Position numbers and translations under genes: made by a program. Shown one piece after another: positions 46,842 through 55,365 of a stretch of 64,000 nt of DNA (position 1 is its first letter; the number at the start of each line of letters is the position of its first letter). Origin of the DNA: Streptomyces sp. NBC_00459 (GTDB lineage Bacteria; Actinomycetota; Actinomycetes; Streptomycetales; Streptomycetaceae); contig NZ_CP107903.1 in NCBI RefSeq assembly GCF_036013955.1, forward strand, positions 62,001-126,000, in the 5' to 3' direction. Below the pieces are notes generated by a model. It saw nothing but the letters and a program-made list of their open reading frames with translations. It was not told where the DNA came from and did no database searches.

Positions 46842-47739
46842 CGTAGAACACCCATCTCTTGCTGAAGTAGAAGTTGACGGCGGTCAGGGCGCCGACGATC
46901 ACCACGAGCAGCCACGCCATGGCGGAGGCGTAGCCCATGTGGAGCCGGCCGAAGCCCTCGTCGTACAGGTACAGCGAGTAGAAAAGGGTCGAGTCCGAGG
47001 GCCCGCCCGTCCCGCCGCTGACGACGAACGCCTGGGTGAAGGACTGGAAGGAACTGATCACCTGGAGCACCAGGTTGAAGAAGATGATCGGGGTCAGCAG
47101 CGGCACCGTGACGTGCCGGAACTGGTGCCAGCGGCCGGCGCCGTCGAGCGCGGCGGCCTCGTAGTACTGCTCGGGGATCTGCCGCAGCCCCGCCAGGAAG
47201 ATCACCATGGACGAGCCGAAGGTCCACACGTGCAGGACGACGAGGGAGTACAGGGCGGTGTCGGGGTTGGAGATCCAGCCGGGCCCCTGGACACCGAACA
47301 GTGCGAGGAACTTGTTCACCAGGCCGTCGATGCCGAAGACCTGCCGCCACAGGATGCCCACGGCGACCGAGGCGCCGAGGAGGGACGGTAGGTAGTAGAC
47401 GGACCGGTAGAACGCCAGTCCCCTGATGCCCCGGTTGAGGACCATCGCCAGGGCGAGGGCGACCGCGAGCAGCAGCGGCACGCTGAGGACGACGTAAAGG
47501 AAGGTCACGCTCAGGGACTGGCGCAGGCGCGGGTCGTCGAGCATCTTGCCGTAGTTCTCGAAGCCCACCCACTGGGGAGAGCTCAGCAGGTTGTAGTCCG
47601 TCATCGAGAAGTACAGCGAGGCGATCATCGGGCCGAGCGTGATGCCGGCCATGCCGACGAACCACGGCAGAAGGAAGACCCACGCGGTCCGTTCTTCCTT
47701 TCTGGCCGCCTGGCTGAGGGGTTTGCGGAGCACGGTCAT
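46828..47739 (-). CDS. ABC sugar permease, MalF type
   Basis: ATG 47739 has GAGGACG upstream. The 303 residues start with a cytoplasmic helix and TM1 (AWVFLLPWFVGMAGITLGPM) and contain the EAA-type loop (QYYEAAALDGAGRWHQFRHV). It forms the import channel with the MalG-type partner and receives sugar from the binding lipoprotein two genes upstream. Confidence 0.85.
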   Translation of the reverse strand: MTVLRKPLSQAARKEERTAWVFLLPWFVGMAGITLGPMIASLYFSMTDYNLLSSPQWVGFENYGKMLDDPRLRQSLSVTFLYVVLSVPLLLAVALALAMVLNRGIRGLAFYRSVYYLPSLLGASVAVGILWRQVFGIDGLVNKFLALFGVQGPGWISNPDTALYSLVVLHVWTFGSSMVIFLAGLRQIPEQYYEAAALDGAGRWHQFRHVTVPLLTPIIFFNLVLQVISSFQSFTQAFVVSGGTGGPSDSTLFYSLYLYDEGFGRLHMGYASAMAWLLVVIVGALTAVNFYFSKRWVFYGDGK

Positions 47740-47770
47740 CGTCCTCGGGTTCTTGGAGCGGGATCGGGGT

Positions 47771-49873
47771 TCAGGAGTCGCTCGACGACGGCTCGGCCTG
47801 GCGCGGGGCGGCCGAGGTGCTGCGTACGACGGCCACGTCCGCCGCGTCGAGGAAGAGCGTCTCCCCGGCCTCCAGTTGGCGCCCGGTGATCAGGTCGGTG
47901 CCGGAGCGGTCGAGGGTGACGGCCACCTCGTCCTGCCGGTGGTTGAGCAGGAACAGGTACGTGCTCGTCTCCGTCCGCCGCTCGGTGACCTCGACTCCCC
48001 GAGGTGCCTCGTGCACGGGCAGCACGTCCGCGCGGTCCAGAACGTGTCGCACCAGCTCTTCGAGGGCGTCGTCGTCCAGACGGGTACCGATGTACACGGC
48101 GCGGCCCAGGCCGAGGTCGTGCTCGACCACCGCGGGCCTGTCGGCGAGATGGCCCCCGCGGTAGGTGGCGAGCGGTCGGGCGGTCTCCGTCACGAGGTCG
48201 TCCTGCCAGCGGGAGGCGGTCGCGGAGAATCCGTCCAGCGCGGAGTGGCCCGCCCCCTGGACCGGGACGGTGGCTCCGTCGGGCAGCGGGGAGAACTCCT
48301 GGACGTGCGCGCCGATGACCTCGCGCAGGGCACCCGGGTAGCCGCCTTCCACGATCCGGTCGTCCTCGTCGACGATCCCGGAGAAGCAGGAGACGACGAG
48401 ATGGCCGCCGTCCGCCACGAACTTCCGTACCGCCGCGCTCTGCTGACTAGTCATCAGGTACTGATTGGGGATCACCAGGACGCGGTAAGGCGACAGGTCG
48501 CCGTCGAGGGTGACGACGTCGACGGCGACCTGGCTGTTCCACAGGGCACGGTGGTGACGGGCCACGGTGTCCCGGTAGTCGAAGGCGTTGTCCGGGTGGG
48601 CGCAGCCCTCCACGGCCCACCAGTTCTGCCAGTCCCACACGATCGCGACCTGTGCGGCGGTCCGTGCCGTGGCGACCTCGTCGACGGTCCGCAGCTCGTT
48701 GCCGAGCGCCTTGACCTCCTGCCAGGTCCGGGTGTTCTCACCGCCGTGCGGGAGCATCGCCGAATGGAACTTCTCCTGCCCCTGGCGTGAGGCCCGCCAC
48801 TGGAAGAACATCACCGCGTCGGAGCCGTGCGCGACGGCCTGGTAGGAGCCCAGGCGCATCCGGCCCGTCTGCTTGACCTGGTTGTTCTTCCACTGGCTCA
48901 CCGCGCCTGCCGCCTGTTCCATCAGCATCCAGGGACGGCCGCCTCCGAGTGAGCGCATCAGGTCGTACTGGAAGGCGGCGACGGCCATCGCGTCGGGCTT
49001 TCCCGGGTCGGGGTAGCAGTCGAAGGCGACGACGTCGAGTTCCTTCGCCCAGCGGTGGCTGTCGGTCAGCCGGCACTGGAAGAAGTTGGTGGTCGCCGGC
49101 ACGTCGGGCGTGATCCCGTGGAGCAGGTCGCGCTCCTGCGTGACGAGTTCCAGCAGAAGGTCGGAGGTGAAGCGGGAGAAGTCCAGCTCACGGGAAGGGT
49201 TGACCCAGCCGCGTACGGGCTTGGGCAGGTGCACCTGGGACCAGTCGCTGTAGCGCTGGCTCCAGAACGCCGTGCCCCACCGGTGGTTGAGTTCGTCCAG
49301 GGTGTCGTAGCGCTGCCGCAGCCAGGTGCGGAAGCGGTCGTCGCACAGTTCGCAGAAGCAGTCGGAGTGGTACTCGTTGCCGATGTGCCACATGGCCAGC
49401 CCGGGATGCTGACCGTACCGCTCGGCCAGCGCGGTGGCGATGCGTCGGCTGCGGTCCCGGTAGACCGGGGAGGAGGGGCAGAGATGTCCTCTGCTGCCGA
49501 TGCCGTGCCGCACTCCCTGCCGGTCCACCGACAGGGTTTCGGGGAAGTCGGTGGCGAGCCAGGGCGGCGGCGCGGCGTTCGGTGTCGCCAGGTTGACGTG
49601 GATGCCGTTCGCCCACAGCAGGTCCATGATCTCGTCGAGCCAGGCGAAGTCGAACCGGCCGTCGGCCGGCTCCAGCACGGACCAGGAGAAGACGCCGAGG
49701 CTCACCAGCCGCACGCCCGCGGCGCGCATGAGCCGGACGTCCTCCTGCCACACCTCCCTCGGCCACTGCTCCGGGTTGTAGTCCCCGCCGTAGACGACTC
49801 CCGGCAGTCGACGGCCAAAGGTGTTCATGCGCGAATCGTGCGCGCGCGGGTCGTTCATGCGTGGATCGGACAC
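47771..49873 (-). CDS. GH42 beta-galactosidase
   Basis: GTG 49873 has AAGGAG nine bases upstream. The 700-residue enzyme has GVVYGGDYNPEQWPREVW, the acid/base E in MWHIGNEYH, the Cys cluster CFCELC that binds zinc in many GH42 enzymes, and the nucleophile E in WMLMEQAAG. Trimerisation and C-terminal beta domains follow. There is no signal peptide, so it acts on imported galacto-oligosaccharides in the cytoplasm. It lies between the binding-protein and permease genes. Confidence 0.9.
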   Translation of the reverse strand: MSDPRMNDPRAHDSRMNTFGRRLPGVVYGGDYNPEQWPREVWQEDVRLMRAAGVRLVSLGVFSWSVLEPADGRFDFAWLDEIMDLLWANGIHVNLATPNAAPPPWLATDFPETLSVDRQGVRHGIGSRGHLCPSSPVYRDRSRRIATALAERYGQHPGLAMWHIGNEYHSDCFCELCDDRFRTWLRQRYDTLDELNHRWGTAFWSQRYSDWSQVHLPKPVRGWVNPSRELDFSRFTSDLLLELVTQERDLLHGITPDVPATTNFFQCRLTDSHRWAKELDVVAFDCYPDPGKPDAMAVAAFQYDLMRSLGGGRPWMLMEQAAGAVSQWKNNQVKQTGRMRLGSYQAVAHGSDAVMFFQWRASRQGQEKFHSAMLPHGGENTRTWQEVKALGNELRTVDEVATARTAAQVAIVWDWQNWWAVEGCAHPDNAFDYRDTVARHHRALWNSQVAVDVVTLDGDLSPYRVLVIPNQYLMTSQQSAAVRKFVADGGHLVVSCFSGIVDEDDRIVEGGYPGALREVIGAHVQEFSPLPDGATVPVQGAGHSALDGFSATASRWQDDLVTETARPLATYRGGHLADRPAVVEHDLGLGRAVYIGTRLDDDALEELVRHVLDRADVLPVHEAPRGVEVTERRTETSTYLFLLNHRQDEVAVTLDRSGTDLITGRQLEAGETLFLDAADVAVVRSTSAAPRQAEPSSSDS

Positions 49874-49921
49874 GGCGGGTGACTCCTTACCGATGCGCTC
49901 CTGCGACGGGCGGCTGACTGC

Positions 49922-51232
49922 TCAGAGCTCGGACTTGATCTCGGAGATGAACTTCTCGGCCGCCTCCTTGGGCGACAGCCGCTTGAACAGCACGTCCTCG
50001 TTGAGCCGCTGGAAGATCTCGGGGACGGCGGGCCCGGCCTCCGCGTTGGGAATGTGCAGGGCGGTCGGCTTCAGGGAGTTGACCCGGCCCAGGTAGTCGG
50101 CGATCCGCTTCTCCGCGGGGGACAGCTCCGGCGTGATCGCCTTGAGCACGTCGGGGTTGTTGGGAACACCGCGGTCGAACTTCTGGATTTTGCCCGCCTC
50201 GGGCGAGTTGACCAGGAAGTCGAGCAGCTCCGCGGCCTCCTTGGGGTGTTCGGTCCGCGCGGAGGCGCCGAAGAAGATGCCGGGCTTGGTGTAGGCGCCG
50301 ACCTGGGAGGCCCCGCTCTCCCCGGGGAAGAGGAGCAGCCTGGCCTCGCGTCCGCTGGCGCCCTCGAGCGCGCCGAGCTGGGTGACGGACACGTCGGTCA
50401 TGGCCGCCTTGTGCTGGGCGACCAGGCTCTGTTCGACACCGGCTCCCGACGACAGCGCCTCGACCGCCGCGTCCGCGCTGGTCGTGCCGCCGCTGTCGCG
50501 CAGCTTGACGACCCATTCCCAGTAGGCGGCCACGGTGCCCTCGGTGAACCCGATCCGGCTGCCGTCCTCGGTCCAGTAGTCCTCGCCGTGCTGTCGCAGC
50601 CAGGTCCCCAGGTCGTTGGGGTAGAGCGGCATCACCGTGCCGACCAGACCCTTCGTTCTAGAGACGGCCTGGGAGATCTTCACGTAGTCGTCCCACGACC
50701 ACTTGGTGTCGTCCGGAAGGGGAACGCCGGCCTGCTTGAACACCGCCGGGTCCGCGGCGATGCCGAAGGCGCTGTCGCCGGCCGGGACGCCGTAGAGTCC
50801 GCCCTTCACGGTCGTCATCGCCATCGAGTTGGCGGGCAGCCTGTCCGTGTGCAGGACGTCCTTGACCTTCTTGAGGTCCATCAGCTGCCCGTTGTCGATG
50901 TACGAGTACATGAACGGGTCGGTGATCTGCAGGACGTCGGGCATGTCACCGGCGGCGGCCCCGGTCGACAGCTTCTTCCAGTAGTCGTCCCAGTTGGAGT
51001 ACTCGGGCTGGACGTCGATGTCCGGGTGCTGCTTCTCGAACGCCGCGATGATCTGCTTGGTCATCTCGTGCCGGGAGTCCGATCCCCACCAGTTGAACCG
51101 GATGACGGTCCTGCCATCGCTGCCGGCGGAGTCTCCGGCGCAGCCCGCGGAGAGGACGAGGGCGAAGACCGAACAGGTCAGCCCGGCCGCGCGGAGTCGA
51201 GCGCGTCTGCCCGGACGGGACGAGTGGTTCAT
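49922..51232 (-). CDS. Sugar-binding lipoprotein of ABC importer
   Basis: ATG 51232 has GGAG seven bases upstream. A lipoprotein signal ends in a lipobox (VLSAGCAG). The 436-residue protein has the family-1 solute-binding fold (TVIRFNWWGSDSRHEMTKQI ... FEKQHPDIDVQPEYSNWDDY ... ITDPFMYSYIDNGQLMDL). It captures oligosaccharides outside the membrane and delivers them to the two permeases. It is the first gene of the operon; a consensus operator lies 318 bases upstream. Confidence 0.9.
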   Translation of the reverse strand: MNHSSRPGRRARLRAAGLTCSVFALVLSAGCAGDSAGSDGRTVIRFNWWGSDSRHEMTKQIIAAFEKQHPDIDVQPEYSNWDDYWKKLSTGAAAGDMPDVLQITDPFMYSYIDNGQLMDLKKVKDVLHTDRLPANSMAMTTVKGGLYGVPAGDSAFGIAADPAVFKQAGVPLPDDTKWSWDDYVKISQAVSRTKGLVGTVMPLYPNDLGTWLRQHGEDYWTEDGSRIGFTEGTVAAYWEWVVKLRDSGGTTSADAAVEALSSGAGVEQSLVAQHKAAMTDVSVTQLGALEGASGREARLLLFPGESGASQVGAYTKPGIFFGASARTEHPKEAAELLDFLVNSPEAGKIQKFDRGVPNNPDVLKAITPELSPAEKRIADYLGRVNSLKPTALHIPNAEAGPAVPEIFQRLNEDVLFKRLSPKEAAEKFISEIKSEL

Positions 51233-51543
51233 GGTGGGGCTCCTCTGCTGCCATCACTGGGCGGTGCGCCCAGACGGGGGATACGCCGTCTCGGGAAGTC
51301 GACGCAGGGCGTCGGCCGTCTCGCCGCGTGGCGGCCGACTGCACGACTGGGCTGCTTTGCTGGCCGCGAAAGTTACTTACGATCCGGTTGCCCGGGGTCG
51401 GCCCGGCTCATCGGATCCTGGCGGGCCGCAGCGGCTCTGACATTGGTTTTTATGAACGTACGCTGGAGCCTTGAGCCGGTGTGCCGAGCCGATCCGCGGA
51501 GTTGACCGCGAGTACCGTCCCGAGTTGATGGCTGTGTGCATCA

Positions 51544-51561
51544 GCAATAGTGAACGTTCAC
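51544..51561 (-). promoter_or_regulatory. Operator and -10 of the sugar-import operon
   Basis: GTGAACGTTCAC (51550-51561) is a perfect 12-base palindrome. On the minus strand it is followed directly by TATTGC (51549-51544), a plausible -10, as in the other promoters of the set. A weaker match (ATGAACGTACGC) lies near 51450. The 51233-51782 interval holds no gene; the leader to the binding-protein gene would be about 300 bases. Confidence 0.7.
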
Positions 51562-51782
51562 GCGGTGAGCGTAGTAATCGCCTACATCCCGGTCAAGACT
51601 TCTCCGCGTAACACTTGGGCCGTTGGTGCGACTTCACCACTTCCGGGAGGGGTGGGCGGAGGCGGAACGGACCGCGCGGGAGCATGCCGGGTCAACGTGT
51701 TCCCCGACGCGGCCGGGAGGTTCGGTGGTTTCCGTCCACCCGAACACCTCGTGCGCGACAGCCGATGGGTGGGGCCGACGGG

Positions 51783-52811
51783 TTACACGGCGTGGTTCGT
51801 CCTCGCCGGTCCGGACGACTCGCGCAGCACGAGACGGCAGTCGAGGTCCAGACGCAGCTCCGTCTCCGTCTCCTCGCGGATACGGGCGAGCAGGGCCCGC
51901 ATGGCCCGCCTCCCCATGGCCTCACGGTCGAGGTCCACGGTGGAGATGGACGGATTGAAGTAAGCGGTGAACTCCTGGTTGTCCCAGCCGAAGACACTCA
52001 CGTCCTCAGGGACGCGCCACCCACGGTCCTGGAAGCCGCGGATGACACCCATGGCGACGTCGTCGTTGGCGGCGAGCACCGCGGTGACGCCGGAGTCCGC
52101 CGAGAGCCCCCGGGCCGCTTCGTATCCGGACCGCACGGACCAGTCGCCGTCGATGACGGCGTAGTTCTCCAGGCCCCGATCGGCGACTGTCCGCAGATAG
52201 ACCTCGCGTCGCTTGCGTGCCGACATCCAGTCCGTGCTGCCGGCGACATGGACGAAACGCCGATGGCCCAGGGATACGAGGTGATCGATGATCATGGCGG
52301 CCGGCTCACCGTCGGCCGTGATCCCGTGAGACCTCATCCGGTCGTCGTACTCGCCGATGACGACCGTAGGAGTCTGGTCCAGCCCCAGCTTCACCAGGTC
52401 GCCGATGGGGGTGAAGGTCAGGACCCCTTCGGCCTGGCCGGAGTCGAGCAGGGCGCGGACACGGTCGCCCCTGACTCGTTCGTCCCCTTCCAGGCCGACG
52501 ATGTCGAGCAGGTAACCGGCCGCCTGTGCCTCGGCGGACGCTCCCCGCAGGATCTGCGAGGGCACGAAGGTCGTCATGGCGGGCAGGACCACGGTGACAC
52601 GGTTCGACCTGCGGGTGCGCATCGACCGGGCCACCAGGTTGGGCCTATAGTCCAGGTCGGCCACGGCCCGCTCGATACGGGCGACGGTCTGCGGCTTCAT
52701 GCCTCCGTTGCCCCGCAGAAAGCGCGAGACGGTCTGATGCGAGACACCCGCGTGCGCCGCGACGTCGAGAATAGTGGGACGCTTCCTGGACGGCGTCCTC
52801 GGCCGTCTCAT
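51783..52811 (-). CDS. LacI-family regulator of the sugar locus
   Basis: ATG 52811 is preceded by GGAGAGAGCGGGAC; GTG 52850 is an alternative. The HTH is PTILDVAAHAGVSHQTVSRF followed by MKPQTVARIERAVADLDYRPN, and the periplasmic-binding-like effector domain fills the rest (TAVLAANDDVAMGVIRGFQD, VSVFGWDNQEFTAYFNPSIS). It is closely related along its whole length to the LacI part of the AbiEi fusion at 57.5 kb, including an identical SHQTVSRFL recognition region. It probably binds GTGAwCGwTCAC and is released by a galactose- or arabinose-containing sugar. Confidence 0.9.
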   Translation of the reverse strand: MRRPRTPSRKRPTILDVAAHAGVSHQTVSRFLRGNGGMKPQTVARIERAVADLDYRPNLVARSMRTRRSNRVTVVLPAMTTFVPSQILRGASAEAQAAGYLLDIVGLEGDERVRGDRVRALLDSGQAEGVLTFTPIGDLVKLGLDQTPTVVIGEYDDRMRSHGITADGEPAAMIIDHLVSLGHRRFVHVAGSTDWMSARKRREVYLRTVADRGLENYAVIDGDWSVRSGYEAARGLSADSGVTAVLAANDDVAMGVIRGFQDRGWRVPEDVSVFGWDNQEFTAYFNPSISTVDLDREAMGRRAMRALLARIREETETELRLDLDCRLVLRESSGPARTNHAV

Positions 52812-53085
52812 GTCCCGCTCCGCTCTCTCCGGTCCCGTGTCCGCGTCCACCGTGCCGCCCCCCGCCGCATCTCAACGCCCACGCTCCGCACGCCCATCGG
52901 TACTGTACTGCCGGGTACGCCCTGGCAGGCCGGGGCCTTGGCCCTTGCCCTTCCGCCGGAGCCAGCCGCATCCGCCGGTCGGGACCGGCAGTTCGGCCGA
53001 TCGTCCGGCCCGGTCGGCCGCATGCTTCCTGTCCTGGCCGTGCGGCCGGCCACCGGGTCCGCCGTCACCGGGCGGCACGCGTATT

Positions 53086-54900
53086 TCATGTCGGACCCTC
53101 AGTCCAGTGCTGGTTCGTGTGCGTCTCGTCGTTCCAGCAGGTGTACTGCAGCAGCCGCGCCCCGTCCGTCGTGAGGGCCCGGTCCACGTCGAGACACTTG
53201 CCGGAGTGGCGGGCGACGATCTCGACGTGGCCGCTGCCGATGTCGTTCAGCCGCCACTGCTGGCTGGTGCGACCGTCGCAGGTCTGCTGGACGATCGCGG
53301 CCTTGTCCGCCGTGGAGGAGCCGGCCACGTCCAGGCACAGTCCCGAGTGCCGGGAAACGAACCGGTAGTAGCCCGCGCCGAGTTCGTGCTGCCGCCACCG
53401 CTGGTCGTCGACGCGCGAGCAGCCCGCCTGTTCGATCTCGGCGCCGGCGGCGGTCGAGGAGGCGACCGCCTCTGCACACTTGCCCGAATGCCGGGCCTCA
53501 AGCGTCGTCGTGCCGGCCAACCGGGACAACTCCGACGAGAGCACGGGGGCGTAGAAGTCGGTGATCCCGGCGATGTTCGGATGTGTGCCGCTGCCACCGC
53601 TGCCCGGATAGCCGTCCACGAGTCCGTCGAAGGTGTACGCCACCCGTTGAGCGTCGACACGCGTGTCGAGCGCCGCGTCCCCGAACACGTCGGCCACCGC
53701 GACGCCCCACTTCTGGGCGGCCTGCAACTGCACCTGGCGCAGGGCGAGCTGGGTGTCCCAGTCACGCGAGCCCATCTTGTGGACGGCCACGTAGACCAGT
53801 TGGGCGGTCGGCCACTTCTGCCGCATTGTGTAGATGGTGGTTTCGAGTGCCCCGGCGTAGGTGCCGGGGTCGAGGGTGGCGGGGTCCTGGGAACCGCCGA
53901 CCGCGCCGAGCTGGTAGGTGTGCGTGTCGTGGATCTCGATCGCGTCGTTCGTGCCGCCGTCGAAGACGACGAAGTCGGGCGCCTGCGAGCTCGCCGCCTT
54001 CACCTGGTTCAGGATCTGTCCACCGGTGGCGCTGGGCGCCGGTCCCACCGTCGCTCCGTTGCGTGCGTACTTCGTCAGCGTCATGCCCTCGCGTTCGGCG
54101 ACGAAGTTCACGAAGCTGCGCGTGTACTGGTGCCCGTGGACGATGCTGTCGCCGAAGGCGTACACGGACGAGCCGGCGAGGGATCCGTGGGCGGGGTGCG
54201 CGGGCCGGGTCAGGCGGAAGTTGTCGATCGACTGCGCACCGGTGCCGTAGTAGTTGCAGGCGACGAGCTTCGCCAGGTTCTGTCCGGTGATGCTCCTGGT
54301 GGTGGAGACCAGGACCTTCGGCGCGGCTTCCTTGCTGGTGACCGTGTACTGGACCGTGCCGAGGGTGAAGTCCATGTGCAGGTCGACCGTGTACCACTTG
54401 GTCCGGTCGAAGCTGATCCTGGTCCAGGCGGGGTTGAGCGCGTCCGGGGCGGAGGCGGAGTCCGAGTCGGGGCCGGTCGCGGCGTGGCGGAACTCCGCGC
54501 CGGTCGCGGACATGCCGAAGACCAGGCGTCCGGCGCTGTCACGCAGTTCCAGGCCGGTCTTCATCCCGGTGCTGTTGATGGCCGTCTTCCAGTCGAACCG
54601 CAGGTCGAGCGTCTTCTCGTGGGTGATCGAGGACGTGAACGGCCGTACCGACGTGGTGTAGTCGCCCATGCCCTTCGTGACGTCCAGGACGCCGTTGCCG
54701 ATGGCGGCCCCGACCGGAAACCCGAAGTTCGCGGGGTCCGTCTGAGCGTCGAACGTCTCGTTGACCAGCGTCGCGCCCGGCATCTCCACGGCGGAAGCCG
54801 CCGGAGCGGCGAGGAAGGCCGCGAGGAGCAGAATGCCGGCGGTCAGGGAGCCGGCCCGTCTTCGGGGCCCACGACCCGTTCTGCGCATGACCGTATACAC
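53086..54900 (-). CDS. Secreted GDSL/SGNH esterase with ricin-type lectin domain
   Basis: GTG 54900 has AAGGGAG six bases upstream, which favours it over ATG 54888. After the signal peptide (AGSLTAGILLLAAFLAAPAA) comes a LamG-like beta domain (LDLRFDWKTAINSTGMKTGL), then an SGNH hydrolase: S in YAFGDSIVHG, N in DGGTND, and H in GTHPNIAG. The last 140 residues are a ricin-type trefoil (CLDVAGSSTADKAAIVQQTC, SQQW). It probably removes acetyl groups from plant polysaccharides so that the galactosidases can act. Two operators lie in its promoter. Confidence 0.8.
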   Translation of the reverse strand: MYTVMRRTGRGPRRRAGSLTAGILLLAAFLAAPAASAVEMPGATLVNETFDAQTDPANFGFPVGAAIGNGVLDVTKGMGDYTTSVRPFTSSITHEKTLDLRFDWKTAINSTGMKTGLELRDSAGRLVFGMSATGAEFRHAATGPDSDSASAPDALNPAWTRISFDRTKWYTVDLHMDFTLGTVQYTVTSKEAAPKVLVSTTRSITGQNLAKLVACNYYGTGAQSIDNFRLTRPAHPAHGSLAGSSVYAFGDSIVHGHQYTRSFVNFVAEREGMTLTKYARNGATVGPAPSATGGQILNQVKAASSQAPDFVVFDGGTNDAIEIHDTHTYQLGAVGGSQDPATLDPGTYAGALETTIYTMRQKWPTAQLVYVAVHKMGSRDWDTQLALRQVQLQAAQKWGVAVADVFGDAALDTRVDAQRVAYTFDGLVDGYPGSGGSGTHPNIAGITDFYAPVLSSELSRLAGTTTLEARHSGKCAEAVASSTAAGAEIEQAGCSRVDDQRWRQHELGAGYYRFVSRHSGLCLDVAGSSTADKAAIVQQTCDGRTSQQWRLNDIGSGHVEIVARHSGKCLDVDRALTTDGARLLQYTCWNDETHTNQHWTEGPT

Positions 54901-55036
54901 GTGATCTCCCTTGATCTCTGGTGGTACCGACCGATGCCCGGCGGGGAGGAGAGGGCCCGGTCGTGACTCGGCCCGAGGACGTACAGAACAGCCACGAAGT
55001 ACCGGGAGCGATGAGGCGTCCGGCGACAGCAGGGGC

Positions 55037-55089
55037 AACTTAGTGATCGTTCACCTGAGCGGTCAAGATGTATGCGGGTGATCGTTCAC
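55037..55089 (-). promoter_or_regulatory. Dual-operator promoter of the esterase gene
   Basis: On the minus strand: operator GTGAACGATCAC (55089-55078), then TTGACC (55066-55061, -35), an 18-base spacer holding a second GTGAACGATCAC (55054-55043), and TAAGTT (55042-55037, -10). The same layout occurs at 59240-59291. Confidence 0.8.
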
Positions 55090-55316
55090 TACGCGAGGTC
55101 CCGACGATGCCACCGGATCCGACCTGCGCCGCCCCGCAACGAAACTCGCCCCGTCCACACCATTGACACGCAAGCGTTACAGCCAGTCTTATGTGCGCCA
55201 TCGTTGGTTTCGGTCACCATCTGAACGCCAGGGCCCGCCGTCACCTGTCGGCTCGATCGCGCTGCGCCCGGCACCCCAGCTCCGAAGGTTCCTGACGGGC
55301 GCCGTCGAACCACATC

Positions 55317-55328
55317 GTGATCGTTCAC
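55317..55328 (+). promoter_or_regulatory. Operator upstream of the Tat-exported glycosidase
   Basis: GTGATCGTTCAC lies 38 bases before ATG 55366, which has its own strong ribosome site (GGAGGT). No strong -35/-10 is visible around it, so repression may act by blocking RNA polymerase near the start point. Confidence 0.65.
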
Positions 55329-55365
55329 TGTCCGGCAGGACTCCACCCGCCACGGAGGTAGCGCA